Below, piece by piece: positions 23,961 through 35,914 of a stretch of DNA of 64,000 bases. The position numbers and the translations under genes are program-made. The first letter of the stretch is position 1, and each line of letters begins with the position of its first letter. The notes below the pieces were generated by a model that was not told the origin of the DNA, ran no database searches, and was given only the letters and a program-made list of their open reading frames with translations. This DNA is from Viscum album (Eukaryota > Streptophyta > Magnoliopsida > Santalales > Viscaceae), in assembly GCA_963277665.1 (NCBI GenBank), contig OY728153.1, forward strand, positions 277,424,250 to 277,488,249, in the 5' to 3' direction.

Positions 23961-25648
23961 CAAGATTTATCCTTTCATTTCCCTTGAGTCGTCTTCAATT
24001 AGTACAATGTTCTTCTAAGAATTATGCATACCTTTGGATTTTTTCAATGGCCTCGATAATGGGGATGTTTATATCTAAACACTTGAATGTGTCCAAAAAC
24101 TCCTTTTACATCTCCACTTCAGCCATTACTTGGTTTTTACAACTCTATTTTTAAATGGAAGGGTTTTAGGAATAATATCATCATTATATTTTTTACCTTT
24201 TTCTTTCCCCTTGGGCTGCTCATATGTGGTTCCTAAATAGGGCCTCTTCTAATTTGAGGTGAATCTAAGTGGAATGGTAGGAGTATATGTTTCAGTTGTT
24301 TCCTCCGTGCTTCTCAATGTGATGGCACTAAAATTCCCCTTGGGATTTGGAGTAGGATGGGAAAAATATTTATATAGTTCTTACGTACCAGTTCATGGAG
24401 GGTGGTGTCAATCTGGATCATATGTGTCTTCAATTCCCTTAGATATGAACCTTGAATCTTCAGGGCATTTTGTTGATTAAGAACAATTTGTTTCAACAGA
24501 TCGACAGTATTAGAATCTTCCTTGGGTGGGGGATTACCTTGTTGTTGGCTTGTTGATGCTTGGGCTTCAAATCTCCTTTGGGGTTGTTGGAATCCCTGCT
24601 GGTAAGGTGGATGATGCTGGTTGTTTTTTTGAAAAGGGAGCCTTTATTGCTGTGGAAAGCAATACATTGGGTCTAATTGATCCTTCCACCCTTGGTTGTA
24701 TGTTGGTGAAAATGAATCGTAATTATTTTAGGGATGTGTTTGTTGTTGTTGTTGATATGGTATTCCAGGGAATACTACTGCACAATCCTTTGACTCTTGT
24801 AATTAGGGGAAAGAGTTTGTTGGGTGTTCTGTTTCAGTGAAATTTCCACATGGCCTCATAAGAGTGGTTTGGGATATCTTTTGATCCAAAGAAATATGCC
24901 TCACCATAGTGATCAATTCTTCCAACATGGTATCAATAAATATATTTTTAAGATAAGAAGGACTTACCTGATGTAATCTAATATGTGGTTTACCTCAATC
25001 GCCAAATTATTTGAAGTTTTGTGTCATCTTTCCAATCAACACATGTTAAAATGCTGGTGTTTTGACAAACAATTACCTTCCATTTGGGTCATCCACCAGG
25101 ATTCTCCCCATAGGAGCAAATCATTAATAGAAGTATTCTATGAGGAATTTCTCATTGATTTTCTGATGTGGGCAGCTTGCACATGGCTTCTTGAATCGCT
25201 CCTAGTACTCATACATTGACTTTCCTTGGGTTTGATTAATTCATGAGATCTCTTTTCAAATAGAAGTTTTGCTTGATATTAGAAAAAATCTCTACATTAA
25301 AAGACGTTTCAAATCATTCCATCATGTTACATCTTTAGGTTGTATGTAGTACATCCAATCCTTGGAAGTTCCATCAAGTGAGAATGGGAATGCTCTTAGT
25401 TTTATCAGATCATTAGATACATATCTTGGTTTTAAGGATGATAAAACCACATTAAATTATTTTAGATTTTTATTGGGATCCTCACCATAGAGGCCATGAA
25501 ATTTTAGAAGTAGGTAAATTAACACAGATTTTAGTTCAAAGACCGATTTGAGATGTGGGTATGCAATACAATTTGTTTAATACTTAATGACTGGTGCATC
25601 CAATTTCTGAATGGTTCTATTAAGATCATTTTTACTATTTTTAGCCAT
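23961..25648 (-). pseudogene. Athila Gag, decayed
   Basis: A plausible start is the ATG at 25646-25648 (MAKNSKNDLNRTIQKLDAP). The Gag core follows: FELKSVLIYLLLKFHGLYGE (about 25545-25485), VSNDLIKLRAFPFSLDGTSK (about 25420-25360) and DWMYYIQPKDVT. A block reading FKKPCASCPHQ-like text lies near 25195-25150, followed by INEKFLIEYFY (about 25160-25125). The C-terminal part is glutamine-rich: YQQGFQQPQRRFEAQAS (about 24600-24550), then open frame 24314-24496 with ALKIQGSYLRELKTHMIQID, a coiled-coil-like stretch. The last block, FLDTFKCLDINIPIIEAIEK (about 24100-24040), leads into protease. Gag forms the particle. The Q-rich plus-strand shadow at 24526-24840 is not a gene. Confidence 0.87.
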
Positions 25649-26036
25649 TGGTTCTTATTTTATGATTGATTTAGAAGTGTTTCCAATTTCTGTGTTCCAA
25701 AAATTGAGAAATTCTCTAACTAGTTGAATGCTAAAACTACCCAAATACTGAGAATGTATGATTCAATCCCTAAGGCTACATTTAATCTTAGGGTCAATAT
25801 CTAAGAGATGGTCATGATTAGTTTATGTAATAAATAAAATAAACATTAAATGAATAAAAGTGGACCATAATAAAATATAAATTATATGTTTTAGATGATA
25901 GTCTAAAAATAAGAATAAGAAGAAAACAAAAGAAGAAGAAAAATTTAAATTGGATAAAGAAGGAAGAAAGAAGAGAAGAAGATAATAAAATGAGAATTAA
26001 AGGGAATGACACTAAATGGATGAAATAATTACTTTT
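25649..26036 (-). other. Athila untranslated leader with polypyrimidine stretch
   Basis: Between primer site and Gag start the leader is non-coding. On the element strand 25905-25985 is almost pure pyrimidine (TTCTTC-type); the plus strand shows AGAAGAAGAAAAA and GGAAGAAAGAAGAGAAGAAG. Confidence 0.6.
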
Positions 26037-26055
26037 CTCACCATAAATGGTTTCA
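26037..26055 (-). other. Athila primer-binding site, decayed (probably tRNA-Asp type)
   Basis: On the element strand this reads TGAAACCATTTATGGTGAG, a few bases inside the 5' LTR. Athila elements are known to use a tRNA-Asp primer site beginning TGGCGCCGTTG. Here the start TG, central CC and TT, and the later GG and GA positions are kept, and about half of the differences are G-to-A or C-to-T, as expected from loss of methylated CG sites. The match is partial, so the tRNA identity is an inference. Confidence 0.5.
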
Positions 26056-26058
26056 ATT

Positions 26059-27775
26059 ATAAAGGAGCTATCATGGATCCTCTCAAATGATGTTCAGTTT
26101 TGGGTAATTAAGGTATAGAAGGGTGGCTGACCCAGGTCTCCTCTCAAAGAGGTAGTAATTAAAACAACTTAATAAATGTATATTGGAAATAAAGTAAAAT
26201 AATATAAACAAACTACTTGAAAGTATGAGGGGGTTATGGATTATAAAACTAGAATAAGTATACTGGAATAAGATTTCATTTTTTTTTGAAATGATGTTTG
26301 ATTAAAGAGACACAACAAGAAGATGTTATTTTTAAAAAATAATTTAAAAGGTGTAATCGATCCAAATCTACCTCTTCACTTAATTATTAAACATTATAAT
26401 TTTAATTAACCTCTAATTAATTATAATCCTCTAATTCTCTAACCCTCTAACCCTACAATAGTTTACATAACCAGAAAAATGAAAAGAGGTAAACCCTTGG
26501 AAAGCTTTTGGACATGAAATCGCAGCTCCATGATTTGATAGTTGTTCTAAGTATAGATTATGGTCAGTGGAGAATTAGAGAAAAACACACACTAGAAATG
26601 AGGATTTATTGATCTTAGGGTTTTTATTTTTAGTGAAATTTTTTTTTCCTGTCTGGTCTTCTTTTACCGATTAAGTTTGTGCTCCCATAAATGACACAAA
26701 TTCTCAACTTCGCATGTTTTTGTATTAATTGTTTAATTCCTTATGTTATTTATTATAATTTAAAAAATAAATACATGTATCATATTAATTTAATTATAGT
26801 AACTCATTTAATCAAAATAAATGAATGAATAACGTAATAGGTAGATCAATTTCTAAGAAAACTACTCTTACATGGGCGGTGTAGTCATCATAGAAGTGAA
26901 TTGTATTTTTAATAGTTTGGAATGGGTATAGCACAATAACGCATCTACTCATGAGTTCCAGAATAAAAGGAATATCAAAGAATAATAAAAACATAAGAAA
27001 TAATAATAAAATAGAATAAATAAAAGAATAACTAAGAATTTGTTTACACAAACCCAAATATTACAACCTGGAGAAGAAGAAAAAGGCTTCGATGAAGTGA
27101 TCAATTCTTCAAGAGCTACCCTCCAATAAATGCATGTAGAATTAGAGTTTAACCACATATCCACTACCCTAAACTTCCTAATGCATGTCCCAAATCCTCG
27201 AAATTATAAAAAATATATTTTTATCAAGTGGATGGGAGGTTATGTTATTAGTGGTTTCAAGTGTGAATGAGAAGATTCGGCCAAATATTTTAATCCCAAA
27301 TTTACCACCATATTGGCTACAAAAACAAATGAATTCGTTGTGCTTCTAGGAGAATGATTTATAAGAAATTGGTTTTTTGAGCCTTTCTAAAACTCTGGGT
27401 TCAATACAAAAATGGATGAAGAAGTTATGGCCCAAACACTATAGTGATGTCCAATCTGGCGGGTCTAGCCCATCTTGAACATCATGGTACATTTAGATCA
27501 ATCAAATTAAAGATTTAGATCAAATTTATGCAAAAAACTTTGTAGACTATTAAGTTAGGAAAATAGTTACAACATTTCATGATCGAATAATAAATATAAA
27601 AATATTTATCTCCACAATACTATAGTGCACTATAAATGGTTAAACTAGAATTTTCATCAAATTTCCAACTGAATGATCTAATCCCGAATATTTTATAAAT
27701 AAAAATATTTAACATAATGTGAGGAAATTTAACAGTAATTATCAATAATATATTCAATAAAAATGAATTTTATTA
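26059..27775 (-). repeat. Athila 5' LTR (right copy)
   Basis: Homologous to 16958-18672 over the full length, in the same orientation. Terminal dinucleotides are degraded (TA instead of TG and TTA instead of TCA on the plus strand), in contrast to the left copy. The 26873-26896 block and the CACTATAGTG palindrome at 27437-27446 are unchanged. On the element strand this LTR held the promoter; I did not identify a TATA box with confidence. Confidence 0.88.
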
Positions 27776-27780
27776 CTTAT
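27776..27780. other. Right target-site duplication of the Athila element
   Basis: CTTAT, matching GTTAT at 16953-16957 at four of five positions. Confidence 0.6.
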
Positions 27781-28124
27781 TTGTGTAGTTTATGGTTGTG
27801 AACAAGTAGTGCATGTCAGTGTTGATTAAAATTGTGCAACCATAATATTGATCAAACATATTGATTTCATATATCAAGGAAGCAATATAATTATATTCAA
27901 TGTCATGATAATTATATTGGTATCATATTTTTTACCATCATATGTTTAGGATTTAAGGGATATTTTCTACATTTTACGGTTTTATAGATTTGACCATGGG
28001 TTAAGATACCCCAAGTAATACAGTTGGATTAGATGAACCTGATGTGAATTCAAGAGTCCAAGATTACATGGGGGGTCTTATAAATGGATAATGGGGGTGA
28101 GATATATTATATAACATCTTCTTT
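27781..28124. other. Spacer between the Athila element and the next LTR
   Basis: Non-coding. It probably continues the sequence interrupted by the Athila insertion (repeat copy B). The border with the next element is uncertain; the LTR may start anywhere from about 27940 to 28290. Confidence 0.35.
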
Positions 28125-31100
28125 AACCAATGGGGTTTATTTATAACAACAATTATTTTTCTACGGAACAATGACAAAACATACATTCTTTTTTCCTCTT
28201 CTATTTTTTGACATTTTTCCTAACATTTGATGGTTTACTCAGATATTGGATTACCAAATTTTGGTAAGGTAACCATTAATAATATTATTACCTAATATAA
28301 AATGGCCCATTATTTTCATAAAAATATATTACATCTTATTTTATTAATACGCATTACATAACATAACAGTCCAAGACATATCATATTGGTATACTATCAT
28401 TAGAATCATAGACTCATAAGTAAATTGTTCAAAATATATCCACATCATCTCCCACAAAGTTCATTTAACTTTAACCCTTTATATATATTTCATATTTAAT
28501 ACCTTTATTCATAATCTATTGAAATGAAAAATAAGAAAGTATAAGATCTGACTCTTTATAAGAGTAACCATGGGAGATATTGATGAACACTGAAATATAA
28601 AATAAGTGTAATGGTATGATAACTTGGGCATGATAATTTAAAAATATACCCATCATATAAAATTCAATAATATAGAGTTTTGAGGTAAATCATGGTAGTT
28701 CATAAGACATGAATTATAAATGAATAAAATAACATAATCCATGAGTGAATAAAATTAGAATAATATTTTAGTTTGTGGAATACATGTAAGAATAGGAAAT
28801 AACTTCTTATTACTCAAAGATCATTTATAATACTATCATAATATATTTTTATCACTCCCCAAACCAACTTAGTAGTCATGTTTTACTCCCAATACTATCA
28901 TAAAGGATAGATTCCCTTACTGAACTACGTTCACTCCCCATTATGGTCTAGTTTTTCTCATGAGATATCCATATTTACTCAATGAATTGGAGGATATATA
29001 ATTATTATCCCAAAAATATCATTATTATAATCATATATATTTTTTCTACAAAAACATAAATAATTCATCATAACATAAACTGTAAAAAATAAACATGTTT
29101 CATAATTAACATTTAATAGAATAGCACACAGAAAATAAATTAGTTTCATAAAAATTCTGTCATCATAATAACAAAAAATATAGAGAAATAATAAGAATAG
29201 GGTCATTAGATAATATCCAAAATAAATAATAAATAACATCAATGAATTCCATCTTAGATGAAAATCTTGTTAACATATCACCTGGAATATTTCATGAGGA
29301 AAATACCCTTCTCAAATTGAAATAAATTTAAAATTAAAAAATATCAAATTTTAGAAAAAAAAATTCATTCCAATGAACATTGATACACATAAATGAACCA
29401 TCAATAAATTTATTTTTCATGATAGTGGGAAATTATATTCATTTTTTATAAGTTAAAATAAAACACTCTTTTCATAAATTTTTTTTAAAAAATAAAAAAC
29501 TAACTCATTTGGAAAACTATATGAAGATTCATTTTATACCATTTTGTAAAATTTAAATCGTGGTAAATATGGAATTAAAAAATAATATAATAATATTGGA
29601 CAAATTCATGAAAATATTTTTAGAAAACATGTATATTAGAGATAAAAAACTTTTGACTGAAGAAAGAAATATAGTCATATTTAATTAAAAATTATCTATT
29701 AGTATATATAGTTATTAAATGGAAAAAATGAAATAAATACTATTATCATTAAATAATCCTTGGATAATTAAATGAAATGGATTTATTAGAAAGGACCATA
29801 TAATTTAATGATCATAAATTTAAGCATAAATAATACAATATTAAAATAATATTGGAAACAATATTCCTTACAAAGAGTTACACATGGTTCAATAGAACTC
29901 TTACCTCATTTATATTAAATTTAAATTAACTTTAATTCCATTAAAGTGTCATAAAAATAGTTTTAATAATATATTTTTTCCACCTTTGACATATTATCCC
30001 CCATATATCAATAACTCTATTAAAATCATTTTTTATAGTTTTAACTATTTTGTTCTTCATGAGAACTTCAATTTGGAAGTACCTGTAATTGTACTTTCAT
30101 TATGGTTATAATATCCCTTTAATTTTAATCATGAAATAAATAAAATATATATTCATTTATTACATATTAATATTCGTATATAAAAGTTATACATTGAAAA
30201 ATAAATTACACCATTCCTGGATATTGTAGGTTGTATGTACGAAAAAATGCAGTTTTAATTTTTTGATAGATAGATAAAAAGTATAGTAAATAATAATTCA
30301 ATAATAAATAATTATTATATCATATATTTTATATATATTCATTAAATATATACTTATTAACAACCAATTATGATTTAAATAAAAAATCACATCACATGAT
30401 GAAGCTGGTACTCCACACAAACACAGAAGAAATGATATCATTTTCAAACGGATAATAATGTAAGAGGGTTTATGTTATATTATAATTACATAAGTATAAT
30501 TATTTAATAAATATAATATATAAATATAATAAAATCATAATAAAAATTCATTGAAAAAGTGAGGGAAAATGGTTTATATTAATACATGGAGATGATAAGT
30601 CATACATATGCTTGAGCAATACATTCAATTTCCATTTAAGGAAAAATATGGGGAATATATTTGGTTTGAGAATAATAATAAAATTTATGAAAGACATTGA
30701 TACTTAATTTATTATTTTATGATTAATAATATATATTTATAAGAGGTAAAATAATTAGTAAAATGAATTTGATCAGTTAAGGCAGTAACCTCATTATTGA
30801 AGGAACTCATTTGGATATACACTTAAGGAGCCTTAGGTTGGTCTTTGATGGAGAACATTACCTATAGAACCTATATAAATAAGATATTAAGATAAATTTC
30901 TATGTTTTGGTCAATATTTGTAGATAAAATTTCTTTAATGAATTGAACATAGGGGTGTCCTTTTATAGAGAAGTGGAAGGAGACACTTGGAATTTCAAAA
31001 AATAATAGAATATAATAAATATTTTCTAAATAATAATTCTTCCTAATAGACCTAAATTATAATAAAAAAATATAGGGTAAAAATAGCATCATAAAATGGT

Positions 31101-32312
31101 ATTTAGATAGGGTTTGGTTCAATTTTAGACCTTTTCTATTTGGTTAACACCTTCATTAGACATTTTTACCTTAGTCAATGTAACAACTATTTCTATTTTA
31201 AAGTGTTAAGATTGCTACCCTAACAAATAATGAATTGTAGCTAGAAAATGGTTGATATTATCAACCGTATTACACTATCTTTACTAAAAAAATATTATTA
31301 TAAATTTTAAATAATTTTATACAATATTATATATCATATAACATCATTAATTACTATTTTGGAACCATTCATTTAATTTGACTTTCAAGACACAAATAGA
31401 AGGGTGGAGTTTAAACATAATCCTTTTAAAGAAAACTAATATGTTCTATTCTTATATAAAATATATATAATAGTATAAATAACCCAAATTAAATTAATTA
31501 TATTATTTTTAAAATCATTTATTTTAATTTTATTTTAATAAAACAAATTATGTGTCCACATTTGATAAGTGTTTAATTTAATTATTCAATCAATAAAATA
31601 TTGAAATAAATTATTATGATAAAAAACATATATATTAAAAATATATAGTGGAACTTATGCACTTTTTTCCTAATGTAATAATTTTAGAGATAGTAAATTT
31701 AAGAGAGTGAAATTTTATTATTTATTAAATTCTTAAATTAATATAATGGTCATATTCAACAAAAAATGTAACCATGTGGCCATATGTTAGTGAAATTGAA
31801 ATAACTGCCTAAACACTACTGATCAGATTTGATAAAAGTAAGATTTAGATAAATTTTAAAGCCTTTTCCAAAATTTATTTATTTTCTAAATCTTGATATA
31901 TATTGTTATATTATTCCTAAAAAATATATTTGATGAATGATAAAACATTTTAAAAAATAATAATATATATATAAATAAAATAATTCACAAAAATCTATCA
32001 GTTAAATTTATTAAGATAGAAACACATTGTGCGATTAAAAATTATTTTTCAAAACAATATCTCATTTACATGAAAATGATTTTTATTTTAATTTATAATA
32101 AATTTATAACCAATTATTTTTTTTATAAAAGTTTAAACGATAAATTTTTCAAAACATAGTTAGTATTATTTATAGATTACAAATTGATGGCTAGTTTATA
32201 ATGGTATATTGTATTAATGTTCATTTAGATTGTAGGTTGTGTGTTTTTTAAGATATCAAAGAAATTAAATTTATATGAAAATAAATAAATCAATCAATCA
32301 TGGGGAGTTATA
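28125..32312 (-). repeat. Giant 3' LTR of the chromovirus (left copy)
   Basis: The right edge is the plus-strand GGGGAGTTATA, i.e. TATAACTCCCC on the element strand, a decayed form of the TGTAACACCCC-type start. A TATA-like box CTATAAAAGG lies on the minus strand at 30959-30968, about 1.3 kb into the LTR. The sequence is extremely AT-rich with no coding content; the 87-codon frame at 28979-29242 is low-complexity. The left edge is uncertain by about 200 bases. Confidence 0.75.
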
Positions 32313-32315
32313 TTT

Positions 32316-32325
32316 TATCCCCCAT
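32316..32325 (-). other. Chromovirus polypurine tract
   Basis: On the element strand TTTTATGGGGGATAAAA precedes the TATAACTCC start of the LTR. A G-rich run immediately before a 3' LTR is the expected plus-strand primer. Confidence 0.65.
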
Positions 32326-32339
32326 AAAATTAATTTCAC

Positions 32340-33730
32340 AATAAAAATTATGTATCGTCAAAAAAATGAGGATATCTATATTTCACTATAGTATTGCGTT
32401 CCCAATTGGCTTCTTTAATTTCTTTATTCCTCTAGATAATATTAAAAGTGGGGGTATCCTTGTTCTATAAAATTTTATCTCTAGAGTCAAAAATTACAAT
32501 TTGTTTTTCTTCATAGAAAATATAATGATCTAGTGGGACAACCTATGAGTTCAGTAGATCTGAATGATCATGTTTTTATTTTGTTAGGAGTGATATATGG
32601 AACACATCAAGTGCTTTCGAGAGGTTTAGTGTAATAACCAAGCGATATACTAACATCCATACACAATTAAGGATCTCAATGTGGGAAAATAAATCTATGG
32701 AATAACTCTTCATTAGTTCTGAATCTCATAACCTTATTCCATTTAAAAATCCAAAGAAACACCTCCTCACTAACTTTGAACTCCAGATATCATCGATGAT
32801 TATTAGTATGAATTTTTTGTCAGCTATGATATTAATAGATAAGATTTTAAATGGATCTAATTTTTTATATTATTTTTATAGTCACCTCTATAATCAATTG
32901 ATATCATTATATTATATCATTCTATCACATTAGAGTTCAATAATTCATTATATTGAGGTATTTATAAGTATCCATCATAAGGATTGAATGAATTATAATA
33001 TTATAAGATAATTCTACATGAGGAAGGTATTGATATAAAAATCCTTTGAAATAAATATAAAAATTCCCAATTATAAATTCAAGGGAAGGAATAGTCCTCT
33101 ATGACTAACCATTTTTCTTGAGGATGATAGGAAGTGTTAAAACTCAACTATATATTCATAGGTAACTAGAGACTTCACCCAAACATCATGGAAAACCTCA
33201 AATCTAGATCAAATATAATATAATGTTGTACTGAATAAAAAATTAGCACTTCATTAATATAAATTAATGAAAAATGCTTAAGATATAAGTATTCTATAAT
33301 GGATATTAAATGTTATTAAATTTTAAGGTGATCAAATAATGCCCAAAAAATTATTTCCTTTATATTTTTTTGGAGACTGATGAAAAAAATCCTTGGTGAC
33401 GTTTTCCCATTTCCATTCTAGTGTGGGTAATGGTTGTATCGTCTCAATATAATTCTATATCTCAACCTTTACTAGTCAACATACCATGCACTGAGACATA
33501 TAATAAAAAATATTCTATTTATGTAGTCCCACATATAATACTATTTTAGATCTTCAAATATATTCATACTTCCATTGTCAATAAATAATGTTGAACTATG
33601 AGATTCATCCAACATATCCTTCATCAAATAGGGTACAGATTGAACACATAATTGGTTCTTGAACATTTCCATTCCATCACAATCAAGATTAAAATAACAA
33701 ACATTTCTGACCTTGTACCTCAATTCTACT
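32340..33730 (-). pseudogene. Chromovirus integrase and chromodomain, decayed
   Basis: The minus-strand open frame 33541-33723 carries the zinc-binding start of integrase: GMEMFKNQLCVQSVPYLMKD, then MLDESHSSTLFIDNGSMNIF. Next comes EMGKRHQGF-type text in place of the WKWE..TMDF block (about 33420-33380, also readable as EWKWENVTKDFF in an adjacent frame). The core (33360-32820) is unreadable. The C-terminal FEVSEEVFLWIFKWNKVMRF (about 32780-32720) and the chromodomain (EEKQIVIFDSRDKIL at about 32510-32465, then EANWERNTIVKYRYPHFF near 32420-32365) are clear. The chromodomain end with a stop shortly after marks the natural C-terminus. Catalytic residues of the core could not be verified. Confidence 0.85.
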
Positions 33731-34200
33731 TAATCATTTTGTGACTACTTTTTCCTAACATTGATAAAATGATAAACAATAATTTGAGAAAAATAATATT
33801 TATCCCTTTCATTTAAGACATAACATCCATCACATTAAAAAATAGAAATATTGGATATTTTTTGAACCTCATTATAGATAAGCTAGCATGATCCTTTTGA
33901 TATATAGAATACCTTAACATATATGATCAGTATGTATGTTACACCTTTCTCGATAAAGATTTCACCTCTATGTCATTGATGCCAAAAATACCAAAGCCAA
34001 CTAAAAATCATTTGTCAGGTAAATTTTCTGATGAACCATTAATTTTTGAGTGGAAAAAGTAATAATGTTATTATTATGCATTTAGAAATATCCTTGTCCA
34101 TTCTTAGATTCATCACTATATATCACAAACCCTTCCACAAAATTGTTTCACTTACAATCATTAACATTAGTTTCCTGAAAATTTCATCATAGTCACCTAT
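33731..34200 (-). pseudogene. Chromovirus RNase H, decayed
   Basis: The minus strand reads FVIYSDESKNGQGYF (about 34135-34090), with the Asp of the YSD block, one of the RNase H metal ligands, apparently kept. It continues THNIITFSTQKLMVHQKIYL in broken frames (about 34080-34020), then LALVFLASM (about 34000-33975). The domain continues, broken, to the integrase start. Order RT, RNase H, integrase is as expected for Ty3/gypsy. Confidence 0.75.
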
Positions 34201-35060
34201 CTTAATGATCATGGATCCCTTATAGTTAACATTTTTAGTGGGTTATACCTTCATGAAAAACATTCCAAAAATTTTCAATAATATCCATTGTAATCATGAA
34301 AAATATAGATCTTAGTCATAATAGTTAGTCATTGACAATATTAAAAACCTGCCATCTTTGATATATCTTCCTATATGCTATCTCTTGGGGTTATATGACC
34401 AAAAAAATAAATATTTTAATTCCAAAATATTAAATTTGGTAATTTTTTCATACAGATTATTCTTACATAGGTACTTTTGTAAAATCTGCACGTGTTCTTA
34501 ATGCAATTACTTTATCTTTAAATATATAAGTATATCATCTTCAATTACTCCCAGAAACCTATCAAGGTAATCTATAAACACTATATTTATAAAATACATA
34601 AATATAACAAGGGAATCAATTAGGAAAAATGGATTCCCTAAAAATTCATAGTGTCTATTTTCCTAGTATGGAATGTTGTCTTGAGTATATCCTACTTATT
34701 GAGCCTTAATTGATGATATCATGAATGAAGAAGATTCTTTGAAAATTATTGATATCCGCAAAATTGATCATAAAAGTAATAAATTCAGGTTAGGTGATAC
34801 ATGTTTTTGATAGTGAACTTGTTATGTTATAGATAGTCAATGTGGAGTCAAATCAATCCATATTTATTGTTAATAAAATAAAGTGGTGAACCCTAAGGTG
34901 ATATATGAATATTTTTCCAATATTCTATGGGATTTTCTTCTATAATTATTATAACAGAGTTAGGTGAATTATCTATGGAGTGTTTGAAATAGGTGTAGAA
35001 CTATATATGAGTTTTATTTAAAACTCAACAACCAGATTTGGTGGAGGACTAGGATAATCC
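34201..35060 (-). pseudogene. Chromovirus reverse transcriptase, decayed
   Basis: Readable blocks on the minus strand are GSPLYFINNKYGLI (about 34890-34850), a KFTIKNMYHLT stretch (about 34820-34785), DILKTTFHTRKIDTMNF (about 34690-34645) and VIEDDILIYLK (about 34550-34515). The last is the catalytic motif with both Asp codons intact (34534-34539). The region before RT (about 35085-34990) reads YPSPPPNLVVEF and STPISNTP, the usual proline-rich lead-in to chromovirus RT. Numerous stops interrupt it. Confidence 0.82.
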
Positions 35061-35914
35061 TCCAGAAAGACCATAAAAACTATTGAAAAATAGTCAAATA
35101 TTTGATGTTGAATTTATACCCAAACATATATTATAAATTACATTTTATAATAGGAATTAAAAACAATCCAATTGATTAAATTTCCATCAAAGAAGAATAT
35201 TTATCTTCACACTAATATGTGATCATATTTTTCATCAGATTATCAATCATTACATACTTTCCTAAAAAATTATATAGTATTAACATGAATAAATATAATA
35301 AATGACTAAGATAACATCAAATACCAATATATGAATAATATTGATATTTATAGGATTTATATTCCCATAAAAAGAATTCCGAGATGAATCATAGACTTGA
35401 GAAGCAATCCCCACAACCAGGACAGTTTTCACTTCTAATTAAACATCTAATCATTAACCATTAGAATTAGTGTTCCAAGATAATTTTCTTGATATAATGT
35501 TATTCATATAACAAAGTTGAAATAAGATACATCATAATTTGATTTTACTTAAAACCACCTCAAAATTATCATTATATCTGAAATAACATTGTAAAACAAA
35601 AATTGTTTGAATGAACATCAGATATCTTTGATCATAGTGATCAACCAAGAAAAATCCTTCACAAAATATATAAATCATCAAACCTTGTTTTCAATTTACA
35701 ACACCTTAAATTAGACATAGGTCATTGATGGTCAAAAATTTTTCAAATAATTCATGATGGTTCATAAATAAAATTTTAATTAACAAAGTAATATCCCTTT
35801 TGATTTTCATACAAGGGGAACACTAAAGGAAAACTCACCCTGAACTAGAATGATGGCCAAGACATGCTCAACAAAATATTTTTGGGTTCATTACCCCTAG
35901 ATGAATATGTTCCA
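35061..35914 (-). other. Remaining interior of the chromovirus; protease traces at most, gag not found
   Basis: Only about 850 bases lie between the RT lead-in and the 5' LTR, too little for Gag plus protease of this lineage (normally well over 1.5 kb). I found no tryptophan-pair Gag block and no zinc knuckle; a CPGCGDC string near 35420-35400 is isolated and not convincing. Either gag was deleted or the 5' LTR border is misplaced. Confidence 0.45.

Larger units (their letters stand above)
16958..27775 (-). mobile_element. Athila-lineage Ty3/gypsy LTR retrotransposon, near-complete but decayed
   Basis: All structural parts are present in the right order on the minus strand: 5' LTR (26059-27775), primer site (26037-26055), leader, Gag, protease, RT, RNase H, integrase, a long 3' non-coding stretch, polypurine tract and 3' LTR (16958-18672). 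LTR lengths by border reading are 1715 and about 1717 bases. Total length is about 10.8 kb, typical of Athila elements. The Gag and pol text is closest to the Athila group, including the DLGVSINLMP protease block and the GTGTGGGGTAGT tract. No env-like frame was recognised. All frames carry stops, so it cannot move by itself. It is inserted in or next to repeat copy B. Confidence 0.9.

Noticed and set aside
24526..24840. 104-codon plus-strand frame
   Set aside because: It is the reverse complement of the glutamine-rich C-terminal part of Athila Gag; CAA/CAG repeats read backwards give long open Leu/Val-rich frames.
25818..26012. Hydrophobic 64-codon minus-strand frame as a membrane peptide
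   Set aside because: It is a low-complexity reading of the polypyrimidine leader (Phe/Leu/Ser from TTC/CTT repeats).
27930..27950. ATCAT at about 27940 as the left target duplication of the giant-LTR chromovirus (right flank ATCAT at 40326)
   Set aside because: Alignment support for the left LTR fades well to the right of this point, and a 5-base match in AT-rich DNA is easily accidental.
28979..29242. 87-codon hydrophobic minus-strand frame
   Set aside because: It lies inside an AT-rich LTR; Tyr/Phe/Ile-rich frames are expected by chance there.
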